DNA of 64,000 nucleotides from CAWKDG01 sp963848355 (lineage in GTDB: Bacteria; Actinomycetota; Acidimicrobiia; Acidimicrobiales; UBA8190). The stretch is from contig CAWKDG010000012.1 in NCBI GenBank assembly GCA_963848355.1, forward strand, positions 2,170,001-2,234,000, read 5' to 3'. Positions 28,280 to 37,025 of this stretch are shown here, piece after piece (the first letter of the stretch is position 1; the number at the start of each line of letters is the position of its first letter). The notes under the pieces were generated by a model. The model ran no database searches and was not told the origin of the DNA. It saw nothing but the letters and a program-made list of their open reading frames with translations. The position numbers were made by a program, and so were the translations under genes.

Positions 28280-29900
28280 TCGAGTTCGACCACGTGAGCA
28301 TCACCTACGCCGACGCCACCGTTCCTGTCGTGCGAGACGTCGATCTCCGGATCGACGAAGGAGAATTGGCCCTGGTGGTGGGACGGACCGGAGTCGGCAA
28401 GTCGACGCTTCTCGGTGCGATCAACGGCCTCGTCCCGCACTTCACCGGCGGGACCCTATCGGGTCGGGTCGCCGTCGACGGCCGCGACACGAGGACGTAT
28501 CCACCGCGCGAGCTGGCCGATGCCGTCGGCGTGGTGGGCCAGGATCCGCTCGCCGGCTTCGTCACGGACACGGTGGAAGAGGAGCTCGCCTACGCCATGG
28601 AGCAGTTGGCCGTCCCGCCGGACATCATGCGCAAGCGGGTGGAGGAGACGCTCGACCTTCTCGGCATCGCCGACCTGCGCCGTCGAGCCCTGCACGAGCT
28701 GTCGGGGGGTCAGCAACAGAGGGTGGCTATCGGCTCGGTGCTGACCGCCCATCCGCGCGCGTCCTGGTCCTCGACGAACCGACGTCGGCTCTCGACCCGA
28801 CCGCGGCCGAGGAGGTCCTGGCCGCCATCACCCGGCTGGTCCATGATCTCGGGGTCACCGTCGTCCTGGCCGAGCACCGGCTCGAGCGGGTGATCCAGTA
28901 CGCCGACACCGTCATCGAGGTGCGCGGCGACGGATCGGTGCGCTCCGGGCTCCCGGCCGAGATGCTCGCCTCCACCGAGGTCGCCCCCCCCGTGGTCGAG
29001 CTCGGCCGACTGGCCGACTGGCATCCGCTGCCCATGTCGGTGCGCGACGCCCGTCGTCGGGCCGGCCCTCTGCGCGCCGCGGTCACCGGTCGCATCATCG
29101 TCGCGCCTCCTCGCTCCGTGGCCCGACGTCGGAGCGGGACGCTGCTCTCGGCCCGCAAGATCGTCGTGCGCTACGGGCCGGTCGTGGCCGTGTGTCAGGT
29201 GGACCTCGAACTCTGGGGCGGGGAGGTGACGGCGCTCATGGGGCGCAACGGCTCGGGGAAGTCCTCACTGCTGTGGGCGCTTCAGGGGTCGGGCGAGCGC
29301 CAAGCGGGCACCGTCGACGTCGGTGGGCTCGATCCCGGGTCGGTCCCGCCGGCCAAGGCGCGTCGGCTCGTCGGCCTCGTGCCCCAGACCCCGGCCGACC
29401 TCCTCTACCTCGACACCGTGGCCCAGGAGTGCGCCCAGGCTGACCGGGAGTCGGCGGACGCCACCCATGAGAGTGCCCGGGCCCTGCTCGACCGCCTGGC
29501 ACCGGGGATCCCCGACACGACGCACCCCCGTGACCTCTCCGAAGGTCAACGCCTGTCGCTCGTCCTCGCCCTCCAGCTGGCCGCCGCCCCCCGAGTCGTC
29601 CTGTTGGACGAGCCCACCCGCGGCCTCGACTATCGAGCCAAACGGACCCTCATCGAGATCATCGACGTCCTGGCGTCGGAGGGGCGGGCCATCGTGATCT
29701 CCACCCACGACGTCGAATTCGTGGCCGCCGCCGCCGACCGGGTCGTCGTGATGGCCGAGGGCGACATCGTCGCCGACGGCCCGACGGAAGAGGTGGTGGG
29801 GTCGTCACCGGCGTTCGCTCCTCAAGTGGCGAAGATCATGGCTCCCCTGCGCTACCTCACGATGGACCAGCTCAGAAGCGCCGTCGCCGAGGCGTCGTGA
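28276..29900 (+). CDS. ECF transporter fused double ATPase (EcfA-EcfA'), frame broken near 28758
   Basis: About 540 residues carrying two ABC domains. Domain 1 begins at the GTG 28276 and has Walker A GRTGVGKST, a Q loop (VGQDPLAGF) and signature LSGGQQQR. The frame then changes at a CGCGCGC run near 28758, and Walker B (VLVLDEPTSALDP) and the H loop (LAEHRLERV) continue in another frame. Domain 2 is intact, with Walker A GRNGSGKSS, VPQTPADLLYLDT, a degenerate signature LSEGQRLSLV, Walker B VVLLDEPTRGLDY and STHDVEF. The shift equals one missing or two extra bases. A split gene or sequencing error is possible; domain 2 alone has no obvious own start. Confidence 0.8.
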
Positions 29901-29919
29901 TGGTGACGGACGTGGCCCC

Positions 29920-30726
29920 ATGGTGAGGGGGGCCGTCGCCATCCGGGTCGGGATGCGGTCACGAGTGACCATCGTGATGGCGTCGTTCATCGGGTTCGTG
30001 GCCTTTCTGTGGCCGTTCGTGGTCGCGCCGGGGACGTTCGGCGACAACGCCATGGCCCCGCTCATGTTCGGGGTCCTTCTCGTCCTCGTCCTGGTCGTCG
30101 TCTTCGCCGAGATCGCCGACGGCGGCATCGACGCCAAGGCGATCGCCATGCTCGGGGTCTTGTCGGCCATCGGCGCGGCGCTGCGCCCGTTGGGCGCGGG
30201 TACGGCGGGTATCGAGACCGTCTTCTTCACGCTCGTGATCGCCGGACGCGTCTTCGGCCCCGGCTTCGGCTTCACGCTGGGGTGCACCACCCTCTTCGCC
30301 TCGGCCCTCATCACCGGAGGGGTGGGGCCGTGGATGCCGTACCAGATGTTCGGGTGCGCCTGGGTAGGGCTGTTCGCCGGGCTTCTCCCACCGGCGAGGG
30401 GACGACGTGAGGTCCTGATGCTGGCTCTCTACGGCGCGGTGGCGGCCTACTTCTTCGGATTCATGCTGAACCTCTCGTTCTGGCCGTTCGCCCTGGACCC
30501 GCAGAGCACGGTGGCCTATCTCCCCGGTGCGGCCCTTGCCACCAACGTGCACCGCTATCTGGTGTTCGACGCCACGACATCGTTCGGGTGGGACACGGGA
30601 CGGGCCATCACCAACTTCGTCGGCGTCCTTCTCGTCGGTCCCGCCATGCTGGCGACGTTCCGGCGTGCCTCGCGCCGGGCAGCGTTCGAGGCACCCGTCG
30701 TGTTCGAGGAGGCCGACATCGGTTGA
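29920..30726 (+). CDS. ECF transporter substrate-binding (S) component, probably for cobalamin
   Basis: 268 residues, with about six hydrophobic helices. It has ECF S-component features such as AAIGAALRPLGAG-like (LSAIGAALRPLGAGTAGIE), FTLVIAGRVFGPGFGFTLGCTTLFASALITGG and GPWMPYQMFGCAWVGLFAGLLP. It closes the T-A-A'-S operon. Substrate specificity cannot be read from sequence. The riboswitch and the two preceding surface proteins point to cobalamin or another corrinoid, making this a CbrT-type candidate. Confidence 0.82.
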   Translation: MVRGAVAIRVGMRSRVTIVMASFIGFVAFLWPFVVAPGTFGDNAMAPLMFGVLLVLVLVVVFAEIADGGIDAKAIAMLGVLSAIGAALRPLGAGTAGIETVFFTLVIAGRVFGPGFGFTLGCTTLFASALITGGVGPWMPYQMFGCAWVGLFAGLLPPARGRREVLMLALYGAVAAYFFGFMLNLSFWPFALDPQSTVAYLPGAALATNVHRYLVFDATTSFGWDTGRAITNFVGVLLVGPAMLATFRRASRRAAFEAPVVFEEADIG

Positions 30727-30758
30727 CGACGCCCGCTGACGAGACGGCGGGAGCGGAC

Positions 30759-31169
30759 CTACGTGACGGGGCCGGTCCCGAGGACGCCTTGAACGGCGCT
30801 CAGAAGCTGTTGGGGTGAGACGGGCTTGTGCAGATAGCGGACCACCTTGTCGCCGAGCCGCGCACGCTCACTGACGCTCACCATGAAGGCCGAGTGGACG
30901 ACGACCGGGGGCAGGTCGGTCAACGCCTCGATGAGGGCCACGCCGTCGAGCTTGGGCATCCGAATGTCGAGCAGGACCAGGCCGTACAGGTAGTCCCGGA
31001 GAAGGCCGAAGGCGACGGCGCCGTCCTCGGCTTCGACCACGCTGAATCCCGACGTCCGCAGGATGTCGCACACCGATTGGCGCACGTCCGCTTCGTCGTC
31101 GACGATGAGGACGTCGGCATGCCGCGTGCGGGCGGGCAACGATCCGCCCTCGGGGCGTGCCCCGGTCAC
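30759..31169 (-). CDS. Single-domain response regulator (receiver only)
   Basis: About 136 residues. A receiver domain with acidic pair VLIVDDEADV, phosphoacceptor Asp in LVLLDIRMPKLDG, the Thr/Ser position VVHSAFM and Lys in RYLHKP. It has no output domain, so it may act by protein contact, as a phosphate relay or on the adjacent kinase. It follows the histidine kinase gene in the same direction after about 37 bases. Start GTG at 31169; the reading frame is open further upstream into the kinase gene. Confidence 0.82.
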   Translation of the reverse strand: MTGARPEGGSLPARTRHADVLIVDDEADVRQSVCDILRTSGFSVVEAEDGAVAFGLLRDYLYGLVLLDIRMPKLDGVALIEALTDLPPVVVHSAFMVSVSERARLGDKVVRYLHKPVSPQQLLSAVQGVLGTGPVT

Positions 31170-31206
31170 CGGGTGTCCTGTCGTCCCGGGGTGACGCCCA
31201 CCCTTC

Positions 31207-32784
31207 TCATCGACGGGCCATCTCGGAACTGGCCTCGACGGGGAGCCGGACGGTGACGACCGCCCCACCGGCCGAGCCGTTGCACAACGAGACGTCCCCC
31301 CCGTGAGCCTCGACGATACGTGACACGATGGCCAGGCCGAGCCCGGTCCCGCTGGCCTTGGTGGTGAAGAACGGGTCGAAGACCCGCTCCAGCGTGGTGG
31401 TGTCGACGCCGGCGCCGGAGTCGGCGACAGTGAGCACGACGTGGCCGTCGCGCCTCGAGGCCTCGATGCGCAGGGTGCCCCCCTCGGGCATGGCCTGGAA
31501 GCCGTTCACAACCAGGTTGGCGAGCACCTGGGTGAACTGATCACTGTCGGCTCGGAGCGTGAGCGGTGGAACGTCGACCGTCACCTCGATACCGGGGGGC
31601 GGGGGAGTGGTCTCCAGCACCTCGTGCACGATCACGCCGAGGTCGATCGGGACCAGGTCGGGCTCGCGTTGCCGGACGAAGGCGGTCAGGTTGTCGGCCA
31701 GGGTGGAGGCTCTGGTCGTCTGGCGCTCGGCCATCACCAGGAGCCGGTCGACGTCAGGCGTGATCGTCGAGCCGAGGGTGTGGCGGACCATGAAGTGGGC
31801 GTTGATGACGGCCGCCAGCGGATTGCGCAGTTCGTGGCCGATGGTGGATGCCATCTCCCCGAGAGCCGACAGCCTCTCGCTGCGGACGAGGGCGGCATGG
31901 GAGGCGTCGAGCTCGGCCGTGCGCTCGGCCACCAGGTCGGTGGCGTAGCGCTGACGCCGGACGAGGGCCTCGACGGTGGTGCCGATGGCCAGGGCCAGAA
32001 GCAGGCCGACACCGAGGATGATGAAGGGGGCGGCGTTGGCGAAACCACCGGCGAGGGGACTGCGGGCCAGGGCCACGATCCACCACTTGGTCGATCCGAC
32101 GGTGACCGAGGCTTCGGCCGTCGGACCGACGAGGGGCAGCGAATGGGTGTTGGCCAGGATGAGTTGATCCCTCGTCGGCACCTCTGATGCGTACACGGCG
32201 GCCCGCAGGACGTGAAAGGGCGCTGCTTGCGTGGCCGTGATGGCCAGGAACGGGCTGAGCTCCAGCTGCTCGAAGACGGCCATGCCGGTGGGGACCAGAG
32301 GTGGGCCGAGCGCGAACCCCAGCGTCGTGGTCTTCCCGTCGTAGTGCACGGGCCCCGGGGTGAGGTCGGTGCCCGCCTTCTCGAGGGTCCGCACCACCGC
32401 CGGCCCGGGTGACCGTCCCACGACGAATCCTCCTCCGACGGCGGCGACGACGACGAACCCCGTGCTCGTCTTGCGGGCCAGGATCACCGAGGCCGGGGTC
32501 TGCGCCACCTCCTTCGCCTGCGCGTCGAAGGCGGCCGGCGACCCGTTCGTCAACGTGACGCTCGAAGCCAGCGCCTGGAGCGGTGCGCCGACGGTGGAGA
32601 CGATCGACGAGACGTATTCGGCGGCCTGGGTTGTCTCGCTCTTGAGAAGAGCTTGGTTCTGGCTGGTCACGCTGCGGTTCGTCAGCACGAACCCCAACAC
32701 GGTGGCCGCCGCCACGACGAGCGTGACAGCCACCGTGAGAGGCGAGGGCCGCCAGCCACCTCGCGTCATCGTGCCTTCCCGCAC
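31207..32784 (-). CDS. Membrane sensor histidine kinase
   Basis: 525 residues. An N-terminal helix (VAVTLVVAAATVLGFVLT), an extracellular sensor of about 200 residues and a second helix (APFIILGVGLLLALAIGTTVEALV) are followed by a coiled coil. The HisKA domain has the phosphoacceptor His in TIGHELRNPLAAV, and the HATPase domain has N box NLVVNGFQAMP, G1 DSGAG and G2 GTGLGLAI. It forms a system with the downstream receiver protein; the NarL-type regulator upstream could be a second partner. The signal sensed is unknown. Confidence 0.9.
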   Translation of the reverse strand: MREGTMTRGGWRPSPLTVAVTLVVAAATVLGFVLTNRSVTSQNQALLKSETTQAAEYVSSIVSTVGAPLQALASSVTLTNGSPAAFDAQAKEVAQTPASVILARKTSTGFVVVAAVGGGFVVGRSPGPAVVRTLEKAGTDLTPGPVHYDGKTTTLGFALGPPLVPTGMAVFEQLELSPFLAITATQAAPFHVLRAAVYASEVPTRDQLILANTHSLPLVGPTAEASVTVGSTKWWIVALARSPLAGGFANAAPFIILGVGLLLALAIGTTVEALVRRQRYATDLVAERTAELDASHAALVRSERLSALGEMASTIGHELRNPLAAVINAHFMVRHTLGSTITPDVDRLLVMAERQTTRASTLADNLTAFVRQREPDLVPIDLGVIVHEVLETTPPPPGIEVTVDVPPLTLRADSDQFTQVLANLVVNGFQAMPEGGTLRIEASRRDGHVVLTVADSGAGVDTTTLERVFDPFFTTKASGTGLGLAIVSRIVEAHGGDVSLCNGSAGGAVVTVRLPVEASSEMARR

Positions 32785-32904
32785 ATCATGGGACCCCGTT
32801 CGCCTGTGGCGGCAATTCTCTACCGGGGCAGCGGGTACGTCAACGAATGCGGGCGAAAAGGCGAGGGTTGATGGGCCTTCTGGAGACCTGAATGGGCTGC
32901 GCAG

Positions 32905-32939
32905 GTGGAATCACCTGTCTCGACATACGTGGAATCACC
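32905..32939. repeat. Two direct repeats GTGGAATCACC upstream of the sensor kinase
   Basis: The 11-base unit GTGGAATCACC occurs at 32905-32915 and 32929-32939, 24 bases apart start to start. It lies in the 205-base gap between the NarL-type regulator and the kinase gene, on the upstream side of the kinase. The unit itself has partial dyad symmetry (GGTG..CACC). Spacing near two helical turns suits a dimeric regulator. No other gene is seen in this gap. Confidence 0.5.
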
Positions 32940-32989
32940 CTCGTCCCGGCGAGTCGTTTGTGTGTCGTTGGTGGATCCGGACCCGGGAG

Positions 32990-33688
32990 TCATCCCTCGC
33001 GAGAGCGTTGTATTCCCGCCGGGAGGCCGTTGGTCAACACGTAGCGGACAAGTTCCGTTCGTGACTCGAGGTCGAGCTTCGTGAAGACGTGATTGACGTG
33101 GCCTTCCACCGTGCGCGTGCTCACACCCAGGCGGACGGCGATGGCCTTGTTGGACAAACCTTCGGCGACAAGGGAGACGACCTCTTGCTCTCTGAGCGTG
33201 AGCCGGGGCATACCGGCGGGCTCCGTCAGCGTGTTCGTCCCTGCCAGGCGCGTCGACACGGCGGGGTCGAGCACAGTCGTCCCCAGGCCGACAGCACGCA
33301 CGGCGTTGATGAGCTCGTCGCGGGGCATGGTCTTCAACAGGTATCCGGCCACACCCGCTTCGAAGGCGCGTCGGACGAAGGCGTCGTCGTCATAGGCGGA
33401 GAGGATCACCACGCGCGTCTCCGGGTGATCGACGGACAGCTGGCGGGCAAGATCGATCCCGTTGTGTCCGGCGAGCTGGATATCGACGAGGGCGACGTCA
33501 GGACGCGATTCGTCGATCAGGGCCAGGGCCGCATCCCAGGTGTCCGCCTCGCCGACCACCACGATGTCGTCGGTGGTCTCGAGCACCTGCCTCGTCCCGG
33601 CGCGCAGAACCTCGTGATCGTCGATCACGACGACGTGCAGGGGCCGGTCCGAGCCCTTTTCGTCGAATCCCCCCGTATCACCGGACAC
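32990..33688 (-). CDS. NarL/LuxR-family DNA-binding response regulator
   Basis: 232 residues. Receiver domain with VVVIDDHEV, phosphoacceptor Asp in VALVDIQLAGHNG, VVILSAYDDD and the lysine YLLKTMP. C-terminal GerE helix-turn-helix LTLREQEVVSLVAEGLSNKAIAVRLGVSTRTVEGHVNHVF. It is transcribed towards the sensor kinase gene and may be its DNA-binding partner. A palindrome in the upstream gap could be an operator. Confidence 0.92.
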   Translation of the reverse strand: MSGDTGGFDEKGSDRPLHVVVIDDHEVLRAGTRQVLETTDDIVVVGEADTWDAALALIDESRPDVALVDIQLAGHNGIDLARQLSVDHPETRVVILSAYDDDAFVRRAFEAGVAGYLLKTMPRDELINAVRAVGLGTTVLDPAVSTRLAGTNTLTEPAGMPRLTLREQEVVSLVAEGLSNKAIAVRLGVSTRTVEGHVNHVFTKLDLESRTELVRYVLTNGLPAGIQRSREG

Positions 33689-33814
33689 GTAGAGATGCTA
33701 CCAAGCATGTTCTTTTCGACCGGTCGCCCGCCGTCGCCGGGCCGAGCGCCAGGCTGGGCCGACCCGACCGGCGCCCTTCGCCGGCCGCCAACCCTCGGCA
33801 ACGCCCGTATTGGC

Positions 33815-33824
33815 CCAATATTGG
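33815..33824. promoter_or_regulatory. Perfect palindrome CCAATATTGG between divergent genes
   Basis: The 10-base palindrome sits inside ATTGGCCCAATATTGG, so ATTGG also occurs twice on the same strand. It is AT-rich against a GC-rich background and lies in the 229-base gap between the NarL-type regulator (minus) and a small gene (plus). An operator is a reasonable guess. The binding protein is unknown. Confidence 0.4.
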
Positions 33825-33917
33825 CTCGACGGAGAGCCGCCGTTGGTGGTGGACACGCACGCTGTCTTGAGGTCGAGGAGACCAACGGATCCATCACGGG
33901 GTCACGGGGGGACAGCA

Positions 33918-34118
33918 ATGAGACGATTTGTGCCGGGGGTCGATTCCTACCTGGGAGCGGGAGCCCCCTCGTCGCTCATGCGCTTCTCCGACCCCGAATC
34001 GAACGAGCCCTCCGGTGTCGGCGATGTCGAACTGACCACCGAGAAGACAACGACTCTGAGCGAGAAGTACCGGCAACTTTGCTACTGGCGGCAGATCGTG
34101 AACGCTGAGCACAACTGA
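33918..34118 (+). CDS. Small hypothetical protein (66 residues)
   Basis: Starts at ATG 33918 behind GGGGGGAC. I recognise no known family. The C-terminal segment LSEKYRQLCYWRQIVNAEHN is predicted helical and recalls the LSYRRRLLQGRID-type helix of RsiG-like anti-sigma proteins, but the conserved E-S-R-Q-D pattern is not kept. It is too short to be an RsiG on its own. The coding potential is supported by the ribosome binding site and the position in a regulatory cluster only. Confidence 0.45.
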   Translation: MRRFVPGVDSYLGAGAPSSLMRFSDPESNEPSGVGDVELTTEKTTTLSEKYRQLCYWRQIVNAEHN

Positions 34119-34161
34119 GGCTCGAAGGCAACCTCAGCGGCGCCTGTGTCGTGAAGGAAGC

Positions 34162-35136
34162 ATGCAGTGGCGCCACACGTCCCGTTCTGGTGTGTCGTCC
34201 GGTCCTGAGCCCCGACTCCCGCCGCACCTGGTGCCTGTCGCCGGCGCGGTCGTCGTCGCTCTCGCTGTGGCCGTTGTGGTGTGGGCCCCGGGGGGTCGCC
34301 CCCTGTCCGCTGACCTGGGTGCCGCCGCTCGTCGCACTCATGCGTCCGCGTACCACGCCAATGCGACGACAACCGCCGCTCCCGACCCTGAGGTTCGGCC
34401 GCTCCTGCCCACGGTGACGTCGCCGCTGCGGGTCCTCGAGATCGGTGATTCCCTCGGGATCGACCTCGGGGACCAGCTCCAGTCTCAGCTCGACGCCACG
34501 GGACTGGCCCGCACGACGATGGCGTCGATGGGTGACTCGGGTCTGGTGAACGCGACGTTCTACGACTGGCCCGCCGCCCTCGCCACCCTTCTCGCCACTG
34601 AACACCCGCAGGTCGTCGTGGTGTTCATCGGGGCCAATGACGACCAGGGCCTCGACATCGACGGTGCCGTCGCCGTCCCCGGCACCCCGGCCTGGGACGC
34701 CGCCTACGCCCAGCGGGTCGATGCCGTGCTGAGCGAGGCGACGAATGCGGGGGCGCGGGTGGTGTGGGTCGGCATGCCCCCGATGGCCGATCCCGGACTC
34801 AACGCGGCCATGCAGCATGAGGACACGATCTTCCAGCGCCAGACGGAGACGTTCCCCGGGACCCTGTACGTCTCCTCCACCTCCGTGCTCGGCAACGTCT
34901 CAGGACAGTTCGTGGCGTCCGGAGTCGATGTGTCGGGGCAACCGGTCGCGCTACGGACGCCGGACGGGGTACATCTCACCCCGGCAGGGGCCTCCGCGCT
35001 CGCCGGCATCGTGATCGACACCCTTGACACGCGGTGGCATCTCCCGTTCCAGACGCCGGCGGTAGCGGGACCCTCCAAGCCACGGTCGTCTCCCATCATG
35101 ACCCGGCCGTGGCCCTGGCTTCTGCGGCCTCGATAG
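34162..35136 (+). CDS. SGNH/GDSL-type hydrolase, membrane anchored
   Basis: 324 residues. An N-terminal signal anchor (PVAGAVVVALAVAVVVWAP) precedes an SGNH domain. Block I is VLEIGDSLGIDL with the nucleophile Ser, block III VVFIGANDDQG, and block V DGVHLTPAG with the Asp-His pair. Domains of this type (DUF459-like) deacylate or deacetylate cell-envelope glycans in other bacteria; the substrate here is unknown. GAAGGAAG precedes the ATG. Confidence 0.82.
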   Translation: MQWRHTSRSGVSSGPEPRLPPHLVPVAGAVVVALAVAVVVWAPGGRPLSADLGAAARRTHASAYHANATTTAAPDPEVRPLLPTVTSPLRVLEIGDSLGIDLGDQLQSQLDATGLARTTMASMGDSGLVNATFYDWPAALATLLATEHPQVVVVFIGANDDQGLDIDGAVAVPGTPAWDAAYAQRVDAVLSEATNAGARVVWVGMPPMADPGLNAAMQHEDTIFQRQTETFPGTLYVSSTSVLGNVSGQFVASGVDVSGQPVALRTPDGVHLTPAGASALAGIVIDTLDTRWHLPFQTPAVAGPSKPRSSPIMTRPWPWLLRPR

Positions 35137-35192
35137 GCAGAGGCACTGCTGCGCTAGCGTTTGGAGGTCACGTCAGTCGTCAAGGGGTTGCG

Positions 35193-35513
35193 TTGGATCG
35201 GCCACGAGGAACATCGTCGACAGCGACGAAAGAGGGCTGGTACATCGATCCCGTGGGTCGGCACGCTGAGCGATGGTTCTCGGGGGGGACGCCGACGTCG
35301 CTCGTCCGAGACGGGACGGTCGAAGGTCACGACGCCCTGGACGCCGCTGATCTCGAGCGAGCGGCGTCGGTCGACGCCATACCGGCCCCGACCGGGGACG
35401 TCCGGGCAAGGGCGGTGGACGCCGACAAGTCCGACTGGCGACCACGGTCGAGGAGCGGATCGACAGCGGGCAGTGCGCATACCCCGGAGAAGACGACTGG
35501 CGCCATCCCCTGA
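35193..35513 (+). CDS. Small DUF2510-domain protein
   Basis: 106 residues from a TTG behind AAGGGG. The N-terminal half carries a DUF2510 signature, EGWYIDPVGRHAERWFSGG, followed by SLVRDG. This short Trp-rich motif is common in actinobacterial membrane-associated proteins. The rest is charged and probably disordered, with no membrane helix. The start is uncertain because the frame is open upstream inside the hydrolase gene. Confidence 0.55.
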   Translation: MDRPRGTSSTATKEGWYIDPVGRHAERWFSGGTPTSLVRDGTVEGHDALDAADLERAASVDAIPAPTGDVRARAVDADKSDWRPRSRSGSTAGSAHTPEKTTGAIP

Positions 35514-35538
35514 GCGTTTTGCAGGAGCTGGTGCGTCA

Positions 35539-36621
35539 TCAGTCCGACGAATTGAGCGGATGGCCACGAAAGAACCTCCACATCTCGGCGTCGGCCGATA
35601 TCTCGAAGGTGGTGGGGCCGACGACGGAGGCGATGTCCGCCGACTCCTGGCTGCCCGGCCACGTGTGTCCGCCCCCCGTTATCCGGAACAGCTCCACATC
35701 GGCGTGGTGGGGGCACGACCAGGAAAGCAGAGCGACGTGGCTGGCGATCGGCGTGGTCCTCATCCTGGTCGAGCAGCCGTTGCGTCGCGCCCATGCTGCC
35801 GCCTGCTCGGGAATGGAACGTCCCTTCTGGAAGACGCCCTTGACCCCGAATTGTTTGGCCTCCTGGGCCTCGGTCTCGCCCGAGCCGTTGGGGGCGGGCA
35901 GATCCTCGGCCTGCTTCGACGGCGTCCCGTTGTAGTGGACGAGGGGGTCGGCCGTGCCATGGAAGGCGACGACGGGGACGGGCCGGGTCGTCTTGCAGGG
36001 TGAATCGGCCTGGATACCCGCCACCGGGGCCACGGCGGCGACACGTGAGGAGTACTGACAGGCAACGGCCGAGGACATGAAGGCGCCGTTGGAGTAGCCC
36101 GTCACGAAGACCCGGTTCTCGTCGACGCACGCCGTCGCTTCGACGTGGGTGAGCAGGCGGCCGAACCAGGCCAAGTCCCTGCTTCCGACGCTCGAGAGCC
36201 ACTGGGGAATGTGCTGGCCGTCGATCCAGGGCGTGATCGTCACGAAACCGTGCGTCTGCCCATAGGTACCGAGGCCCGAGAGCGTCACCTGGAATTGGCC
36301 TGGCTCCTCGTAGGCGTGGAGGTCGAAGATGACGGGGAGAGCCTTGCCCGACACCGCCGTGGTCGGGACCTGCTCGGCATAGGAGCCGTTGTCGTTGTCG
36401 GCGTCGAATGTGAGTGTCTGCCTGCCGGTGACGGGCGCCGTGCCGGTACAACCGGGGGAGGGCCGGATCGCCACGCGAGGCGTGGCCGAGGCGTCGGCCG
36501 ACGCCGTGGCGACGAGGGCGGATACGACCGAGCCGAGGGCAAGGCCGACGGCGAGTGCCACCGGCCGCTTGCGGGCGCTCGACCAGCCCGAGCGGTGCCC
36601 GTGGCCACTGCGCCTGCCCAT
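35539..36621 (-). CDS. Secreted alpha/beta hydrolase, PHB depolymerase/feruloyl-esterase-like (LpqC family)
   Basis: 360 residues with an N-terminal signal sequence (VALAVGLALGSVVSALVATASADASA). The esterase core has the nucleophile elbow VTGYSNGAFMSSAVACQY (G-x-S-x-G with Ser), an Asp region VVAFHGTADPLVHY and the catalytic His in ITGGGHTWPGS. This matches extracellular polyhydroxybutyrate depolymerase/acetylxylan-type esterases. Several cysteines suggest disulphides after export. Substrate unknown. Confidence 0.85.
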   Translation of the reverse strand: MGRRSGHGHRSGWSSARKRPVALAVGLALGSVVSALVATASADASATPRVAIRPSPGCTGTAPVTGRQTLTFDADNDNGSYAEQVPTTAVSGKALPVIFDLHAYEEPGQFQVTLSGLGTYGQTHGFVTITPWIDGQHIPQWLSSVGSRDLAWFGRLLTHVEATACVDENRVFVTGYSNGAFMSSAVACQYSSRVAAVAPVAGIQADSPCKTTRPVPVVAFHGTADPLVHYNGTPSKQAEDLPAPNGSGETEAQEAKQFGVKGVFQKGRSIPEQAAAWARRNGCSTRMRTTPIASHVALLSWSCPHHADVELFRITGGGHTWPGSQESADIASVVGPTTFEISADAEMWRFFRGHPLNSSD

Positions 36622-37025
36622 CGACTCACGGTACTCTCCCGCCGTGACCGGAGTTCCGTGCCGTTCCGGGGTGCTCGACGGTATGGTCGGCCCAGCCGTC
36701 CAGGTCGATCCAGAGGTAGGAGAAGGTATCGAGTGTGGCGCAGCACACCACCATCGAACCGATGACCACGATCTTCTTGCAGATCTCTGTTCTGAGCCCC
36801 TGCCGCGTGGCCGGTTCGCGCCCGGTGGACCGGTGCCGGCGCGTTAGCAGCGGTGCCCGGTGGAAGCGCCGGTGCCGGTAAGCGGGCGCCAAGGCTGTCG
36901 AGACCGATCGAAGACCGCACGACAGCAACGGAGACCCTTTGAATTCTTGACAATCGTCTAAGGACTCCGGCCTTCTTGCGACTCAAATGGGTGTTACATC
37001 GTTGCATCCATTGGAGAGGAGTGCA
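36622..37025. other. 404-base intergenic region without a convincing gene
   Basis: The region separates the divergent esterase and sigma-factor genes and grows more AT-rich towards the sigma gene. Small open frames exist but none has family resemblance or a good start signal. A TTGACA hexamer occurs about 75 bases before the sigma start without a matching -10. GGAGAGGAG at 37013-37021 is the sigma-factor ribosome binding site. Promoters for both genes must lie here. Confidence 0.6.

Noticed and set aside
36940..36975. An autoregulatory ECF promoter for the sigma gene (GGAGAC ... CGTCTA)
   Set aside because: The spacing between the two boxes is longer than the 16-17 bases expected, and TTGACA nearby lacks a -10 partner.
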